DNA from: Desulfurococcales archaeon
GTDB lineage: Archaea > Thermoproteota > Thermoprotei_A > Sulfolobales > Desulfurococcaceae
Direction: 5' to 3'
Assembly (NCBI GenBank): GCA_027028545.1
Contig: JALVIT010000051.1
Coordinates: 1 to 38,969 of the forward strand
DNA: 38,969 bases
The position numbers were made by a program, and so were the translations under genes. Under the pieces are notes generated by a model. That model did no database searches and was not told the DNA's origin. It saw only the letters and a program-made list of their open reading frames with translations. Positions 27,101 to 36,100 of this stretch are shown here, one piece after another (the first letter of the stretch is position 1; each line of letters opens with the position of its first letter).

Positions 27101-30100
27101 CTATGCTGAACTAGATCCTAGTGGTTATACAGAGATAATAATACCTGTAGGAAACTATACCGTAATTCCATCTCTAAGCTATCCCAATGGTATACCATTA
27201 ACCATTAATAGATCAGATGCTACAATTGACTTCTACATAAACTTCTCACTAGTTAGAGTCCACTTCAATATACCTGCTAGGAGAAGCATCTACCTATGCG
27301 TCTACCCGGAGGGAACCTATACGTATAACTCGAGATACCTAACCATCGACAACAACACAGTCTACTACCTATTCCTACTACCAGGAAACTATACGGTATT
27401 CCTACCAGGTTTGTCGACGAGCATACATACATGGAGCACCTATAGCTGGTTTGGATATGGTGCTGAAGAACATGTTGTTCTAGGAAACAACACGATCGTT
27501 GACATAGGCTTCACACTATCCATAATATCGTTCATGCTGAATACAAGCTATGATCCCGATAATGGTCTACACACATTACTCTTCGGATACGATCCATCAC
27601 AGCCCGATCCGTATATAGGATATATGGGTATGAGGTATCTAAGTAATTCATATGACGCTGTAGAATACATAGTAACCCCTGGAGTATACTCACTGATACT
27701 CCCAGGACCGCCCTTCGACTATGATTGGCTAAGTGATCACGGAGTGTATCTATGGGAGCTGGATGGTCTAGGATATTCATGGGTTATAAATGTGAGTGGA
27801 AGCGATGTTGTAAATATACCATTTACACCTGGCGCATTAATCCTGTACTATCCGGGGATTGGGTCAAGCCTCTACACAGAACAATATACTACAGCCAGCT
27901 ACCAGATCTACGTCTCTAATACTAGTACACTAGTTACTTCCGGAACCCTTAGTGAGGGTGAGTATTCGGTAATAGTATTGACGCCGGGCAACTACACGAT
28001 CATACATGGAGGTGTAGTAGAGGTATCATTAGCCCCTGGAGAGGCTAAGCTAGTGAATATAACACCTAGTGGTATATTGTTCAAACTACTTGGTCCGGAT
28101 GGTGAGCCTGTAACTGATACATATGTCTATCTTTATAGCCGTGACCTATCAACATATATAGGTTATGAGGTAACCGATGATAATGGTGTAGCCTACTTCG
28201 TAAACGTGAATCCCGGAGACTATGCGATCGTGTTGAAGGGATACAACTATTTCTACTCACCATATGATGCTAAATATTATGAGCGTAGAAGCCTAGGCTA
28301 TGGAGCGGTGATCAATGTATCATATGTTGAGGGATTAGTATCCTTAAACTATACGTTGTCGAGGATAGATGTGCATATTGATTCGGTTGAGGGAGATGTT
28401 TCAAGGGCACAGCTAATACTATACACACCCAGCTGGAACGTGTTAAAGGGTGAACTCACCGATAGCTCCGGTATGGCGCATTTCTACGTAACGCCTGGGA
28501 GCTATCTAGTTGTTATTAGGGGATTAGATTATGGTAGATATGACCACTACTATACGGGCTTCAGCTATTATCCATTATTCGGCTATGGAGAGGTGCTGGG
28601 TAATCTAACCATAGATAATGCATCGAGTGTATTACTGGAGGAGAGTTTGGGAACTATAAGTGTTAATATATCATCTATCGATGGAGAATATATTTATGGA
28701 ATCTATGTGCAACTATATGATTCAAACCTATACTACATTGTTGCTCACAGATACTACAACGGAGCACCAATATCCTTCCACATAACGGGTGGAAACTATA
28801 CAGTATTCTTCTCAATAGATGGTAAACCATACATCTACAGTGTCTACGTCGACTATGGAGGATATGAGGAAGTAGAACTAGTACTGACGAGAATATTTGT
28901 ATATGTAAAAGCGCCATTGGAGGATATTAGTCTAGCCGGGGTACGTGTGAGGATATACTATAATACGACAACACCTACGGGCGAATACTATCAGAAATAT
29001 ACCGATTCAACGGGATACGTGAGATTCTATGTTCCAATTAATATTAACGTGGTTGTAGCTGTTGCCTCGGGATATCTAGACTATAAAGTACTATATACTA
29101 ATACATCACACACAGTATACTTCACGGTATCCATACTAGTCGTGCATGCAGAATCATTCTATGGACCATTAGAAGATATTGGTTTCAACGTATATACTCT
29201 CGATTATACCTATTGGGACTACGAATCGACGAATTCAGAGGGTAATGCAGTATTCCTATTGACGAATGGAACATATATTGTAAAGTATGCATCATCATAC
29301 GGTTATGAGACTATAGGAGAATATCAGACACTAGTAGTTGTTGGATGGAATACTACAGTATATCATAACATATCCGTACCCATGCTGACGATAAATGTTG
29401 AGAGAGTAACTGGAGCGTCAGGGCTCCTAATATTGCATGTATATACTGGCACCACGTATAGGGATTCTCTATACATTTCTGGAGATGGTATGGATGTATT
29501 ATTCTTCCCTGGAACATATAGCTTATTAACATCTAGGTATAGCAACGGCAGGGATACAAACTATACATTCACGATAGAATTCGGGGAACATTTACAGGTT
29601 CTATACAAGCTGAGCGGCTTGTTATTTAGATTACTGAAGCCAAACGGTGAACCATTAAACTACATGGAGGATGAACAGCATCAAAACAGACCCTTCGTAT
29701 ACCTATATACCGTTGAGGATTCAACACTATACTATTCAAACACAGGCTATCTCAACACCAGTGGAGAGGTGTTCTTCACTGCACTACTGAATGGTACATA
29801 TGTTGTCAGAATGCCGGGATACTATAGCTACTACGGTATACCGAGGGATCTAGAGGTAAATGTTACATCGGATAGCATGGCATTATATGAATACACCATC
29901 GGTGGATTAAAGATAAAACTTGTTGGGAACACGGATGTATCCAATAGATACATTATGCTATATGGAATTGTAGACTCCTCAGAGTATTATCTTGGAACAT
30001 GGTATACTGATAGTAATGGAGAGGTCATAGTATACTTAACCGGTGGAACATATGCAGCATATATAGAGAATCTGGGAACAGTTTATGGATTGGAGGTTGT

Positions 30101-33100
30101 GGATGGAGAATGGCTGAATAGATCATACACTCTATCACCAGTAGATCTAGCAGTAGTATCCGTATCATGGACGCCGAGTAATCCAACCGATGGAGACACA
30201 ATGCTTGTATCAGCCAATATAACTAATTACGGACCTGGACACGCATTATCAGACTTCACCGTAAAGTTCTATCTAAACGGCACACTAGAATACACCGCTA
30301 TAGTGCACGGACTACTAGCAGGATACTATACAGTTGTGACAGCACCATTAACAGCCATGGCTGGCACGGATGAGGTTAGAGTCGTAGTAGATGAGGAGGA
30401 GTCTCAGGTTGATGAGAATAGGAGTAATAATGAGATGACGGTATACATACCGGTGTTAAAGCCCGATCTAACTGTTAGCATAGTGAACTTTACCGGAACA
30501 CTCCTCGATGGTGGAACGGTTACGGTTAATATCAATGTGACGAATCTAGGACCTGGAGCCATTAATCATAGATTCAGCGTAAACATATTCTACGATGGAA
30601 AACTCGTATCGACAATATACATTGATAGGCTTGGAGTTAATGAATCAGTTATAGTATCTAGAGAATTCGAAGCACTAGGTGGGGATAGAACTGTTCAGGC
30701 AGTAGTGGATCCCGAGAATGAGGTGCCGGAGATTCGTGAGGATAATAATGTTGATTCAAAGACTCTAAGCATACCAGCACCAGACCTAGCCGTGATAGAT
30801 GCTGTCCTCTCAGCACCTACAATGGTTGATGGAGAGATAGCGATCCTAAACGTTACATTGAGGAATCTCGGAGCTACAACACTAAACTCCTTCACCGTAA
30901 GGCTATATATAGATGGAGAATATATGGCTCTAAACTATATATCGGGAATGGAGAACAATAGTGAGGTAAACATTCTATTCTACCTAGTATTAAAGGGTGG
31001 AACACACACCTACACGATAAAGGTTGATGCTGAGGAATATGTCGGCGATCTAAATAGGGCAAACAACATATTTACAGACTCCTACACAATACCAGCACCA
31101 GACCTAGCCGTTATGGGTGTAGTCTTCCAGCCGGAAACACCCGGCTCTGGCGAACTAATCACAGTAACCATAAATGTCACAAACATCGGTGTAGGAGCTA
31201 CTAAGGCTAACTATGCTGTAGAGCTACGCGTGGATGGAAAAGTTAAAGCTACACAATACATAACTGAAGACATGGATCCGGGTGAAACAGTTACAGTAAT
31301 ACACCAATTCACATTGACTGGTGGAACACATGAGGTGAAAATAATTGTTGATCCAAACAAATTCGTCGGAGATGTCAATAGAGCAAACAACATCTACGTT
31401 AAGAATATAACGGTGCTCTACAGCGACCTAGAAGTAGTAAATGTAACCATAGAGCCGGGACCATACTACAACCTAGAGGACAAGAACCTAACCATAACCA
31501 TTAGGAATAATGGACCCGGACTAATCAATACAACATTCTACGTATCGATCTTCGACAACGATGAATTCATAGAACAGATACCGGTGCATGGACTCGGTGT
31601 AAACGACACCATAACGCTATATACAACGATAACGATGAAGACAGGGCTACGCAACATAACAGTTATAGCTGATGACCACTACCAGAGACTAATAGGGTCA
31701 AAATACATATATGGACACCACAGTGAAATACCAGATCCATTCCGTTCCAATAATGTATACTCGATAACCGTGAACGTATTAGGGCCCGACCTATCAGTCA
31801 TAAGTGCAGAGACAATACCAACACAGCCAAATGCATGGGAGGACTTCTACATTAACATAACAGTTACGAATAACGGAGATACACCGAGTACTGAGGTATT
31901 CCTAATAGTTGATGTTGGAACAAATAGATTCATAGATTCGGTATCAGCACTAGATCCAAACGAGACCGTCTCAGTACTAGTACCTATCAAAGGTGTTGAA
32001 CCTGGAACATATAATGTACACGTAGTTGTCAACCCATTCAAGGAGATAGAGGAGTACAACTATGCTGATAACGAGTACTCATTCACACTGATAGTTCCAG
32101 CACCCGATCTAACAATAACAAACGTAGTACCATTATCGCCAATGACCCCTCTGAATCCAGGAGATAGATTCACCGTTAACATTACGGTTAAGAATCTAGG
32201 AGCTGGATTTAGAAGGGATGTACGTATTGAAGCATACTCAGCTGCAGGATCATCTATTGGAACAGGATATATCTTTGGAGGTATGAGCTCCAGCGAGGAG
32301 ATCAACTTAACGCTGGAACTGGTGGCTGTACCGCCAAGTCTTAGAGGGGTAGTTATAGTAGTTGATCCAACGGATGAGATCTATGAGCTGGATGAAACAA
32401 ATAATAAGATGGTGTTCAATGGACCTAGAGTTAATGCATTACTCCTAGGTGCCACAAGCTATGACCTTATAAGGATCTATCGTGAAGACTTCAATATTAC
32501 ACTGACAAATATAGGATCTACAACCTTAAACCTGACAAATATAGTGTTTAATTCATCCCTAGCAACAATAGTATCCATCACAGATACGGTATTATCACCT
32601 GGTGAATCTGCTAATGTGTTAATACATGTATCTACAAGTAATGTAGCTGGAATAGGGTTCGCAGCGGAATTCATAGTTGAGACAAATACTACATTTAACA
32701 TATCAAGCGATATAACAGTAAGAGTCCATGATATCGAAGATCTATTCAGTCTAAACATATACGATACTGAATTGGTAGGGGGTGTTATCAATACAAGCCT
32801 TGGCGCAGTCGAACACCTAGGATTATATCCATCATACTCGACGATACTGGGTGTTAATGGGTTAAACGTTGAATTATCCGGTAATGGGACAATATTTGTA
32901 TCTGAGACAAGCTTCCTATTATCTCGTGAGAGGAGTCTACTCCTAGACTTTAGAAACTCGTCGATAGCTGAGGGGCACTATGTATTAGTATTCAATGTAT
33001 CTGCACCCGGAATACCATATTATAAGACATATATGATACATGTATATGTTAGCAGGGATCCGTATCTGACAATACTATCACCGTCATCGATGAATGTAAC

Positions 33101-36100
33101 CCTAGCATCCACAACACTCATAATATCAGGTATTGCTTCAGCACCGATTAATGGCTCGATATACTTCCGCGAGGTATCATCACCATCATGGACTAGAATA
33201 CAGTTTAACCAGTTTGGTAGGAAGAGGAGATTCACACTACAGATCGGTGGATTAATGGATGATTCGAGCTATGAATTCTACATAGTTGCAGACTCCGGAT
33301 ACGGTATAACGGTCACTAGCATATATCATGTAAATGTTACAGTATCGGTGACGTTTAAAGATCATGAAGTAAACGTCACAATCCTACGCGACTACAACCA
33401 GGTAATACATATATCCGTCGTCAACAATGATCCAGTATTCTCACACAACGTCTATGCTAAGATAATAAACACTGATCCAGAAATAGTGCTCGACTTCGTG
33501 GGCCCAGGATCTATTGATGGTGTATTAACCGTTTCAAGCAGTTCCGAAGCAACTATAACATTAGCTATACACGCTGCAGATGCTATAAAGATGAACTATA
33601 CAGTAACAGCCATGCTGGTAAACCTAGATACAAATGCAACCGACTACATGATCATACACATAACGGTTGTAGAGCCTAGATTCGATGTCGAAGTAGACTA
33701 TATAGGTATGGATAACTATACACTAGTGCAAACATATAGATTGGTAAACCATGGAGATACGATAACAGACCTAAGCGTCCACCTATCTGGGCCGGTTGCC
33801 AGCTTCGCCTACATATTCCCAACGATGAACCATGTAAGACTTGAAGCAGACTCAGCAATGTACTTCTATGTAATACCAGTGCTTGGAATGCTTCCCGAAG
33901 ACCCCGCACTACGTAATGGAACAATAATCATAGAGACAAAGGATCCGAGGACTATGGAGACAAGTATAAGACCGATCAACCCACCACCCGGTACCAAGGT
34001 ATATGGTGTACCTACAGAATCTCTACGTGGAAGGGCTGAATCTAAGGATTGGTATTGTACGAATAGACCCAATGTAAATACTAAGGTTATAATATCGATC
34101 GATCCCCCATTAAACGAGACAACCAATCAGACAATAATTAATGCTACATTAACAATATACTTCCATCCAACAGGATTCCCAGAACCACCTAAACCACACG
34201 ATGGTGTGATCACGGTCAATGGTATAACCGTGTATTCATGGACGAACAGTATCCCCGAGGGATATGTAACTGTTCCATTACCCTCAAGCATATTTACCTC
34301 AATGCCGTCTAGCGGTGCGAAATACGAGTTAAACATAGGAGTGCATACAAAGCATATGAATGGTGGACACTACGTTGTAGCAACCGATTATAAGGTCGAG
34401 ATAACAACATCCGGTGGAACATTCTACGTGGTGGCTGGTAGCTTCGATGAAGCCAGGAATGCTGTGAGACACCTATCCAAACCTAATAACGACCAGGTGA
34501 AGCCTAAGGAGTGTGATAAAAAGGTTAAGATGCCTGCATGGCTACAACAATTAATAACGATGCTTAAGGGATCTAAGTCCCTTGATATAAAGAACCTCCC
34601 AGTACCGGAGGCTCTACTAAAGCTTGTTAAGACCAGTGGACAGGCTAAGATCGATGTATCATTCGGTATTGAAGTTAATCCAACGCCATCGAAGATAACC
34701 ATCAGCGGATCAGGATCTGTTGATATAAAGATCGGTATATATGGTGGTGAGGGTGGAGTAAAGGTTGAGGGTTCATGGAGTATTAAGAACTGTAAATGGG
34801 GATTCGACGGGGCAACGGCGACATTCACGGCTAAGGGTGGATATAGATTCGACTTAGACATACCTGCCGAATGGGTTAAATGGCTGCCTGATGCAGGTGA
34901 AGATGCACCAGTAACAATTCATGCCCACTTCTACATCGGGATCCAATCAGCTGTCGTAGAGCTTACAGATCATCTAAAGATCAAGATGATAAGGTCATTA
35001 CTGGTAATCGTGGAGCTTAAGGGTAAGGCTGAGATAAAGGTCGGTAGAAGAGTTACACTCACAGCTGAAGCTGAAGCATCACTAACCGAGGGATATAAGA
35101 ATGGAGACTTCTACGCCCAGTTCAAGCTAGGATTCAGCGGAGACATTAAGGTAGACCTATCACTATTCAGTGTATCAGCGTCTGGATCCTTCGGGTTCAA
35201 ACTGATATGGAATGGATATGAATGGGTTAGGAAATCCTACGACGACCCAGGTATAATGATCTATAGATACCAGCTACACAATATACCGTTAATGTATCCA
35301 ACTCTAACCGATACATCGACAATGCATAGCACAGGTTTATCGACAAGCTACTCGCCTGGATACGGATTATATGCATCATGGATATCGAGCGACGGAGTAA
35401 ACACTTATGTAATGCTAAGCCGCTACAACAACACAGAATGGACAACGCCGGAAACACTGCCGTTTACAACTGGAAACTATGTATCAACAATATCCCTAGG
35501 ATTCACAGATTACCCAGGAATACTAGTGCTCGAGATGCCCGAGGTAAATGAATCTATGAGCATAGACGAACTGGTGGATTCACTATATAGGGGTAGGCTA
35601 TACTATACAGAATACATAGATGGATCATGGACAACACCAGTTGAGTTGGCATCAAACGTATCATTATCGGCTGATGCAGTAGCTATGGGTTCAGAGGCTA
35701 TAGCTGCATGGGTTCTCAGAAGCAACCACACCTACACAGTTATGACTATGATGTATAGTGAGGGTGCATGGAGCCCGCCAACAATGATACCAGGATCAAC
35801 AACTCCAGCCGGATACAACATCTACGATGTAGCCGTATCGTATATCAATGGCAAACCAATAGTTCTATGGGCTACAGAGATCTATAAGGATAACGAGACA
35901 AGTATAACAGCTATAAAGTATTCTATACTCGAAGAAACCGGATGGAGCCAGCCAGAGATAATGCCTGGAACATGGGGTGCTACATCCGTCGATGTAGCAT
36001 CAAGCGGAGATAAGGTATTCATAGCATGGAGCTCTAGCAGTGGAATACTCGGACTAGTAAGATATGATGAATCAACAATAGTTAATGTAACGATCGGTTA

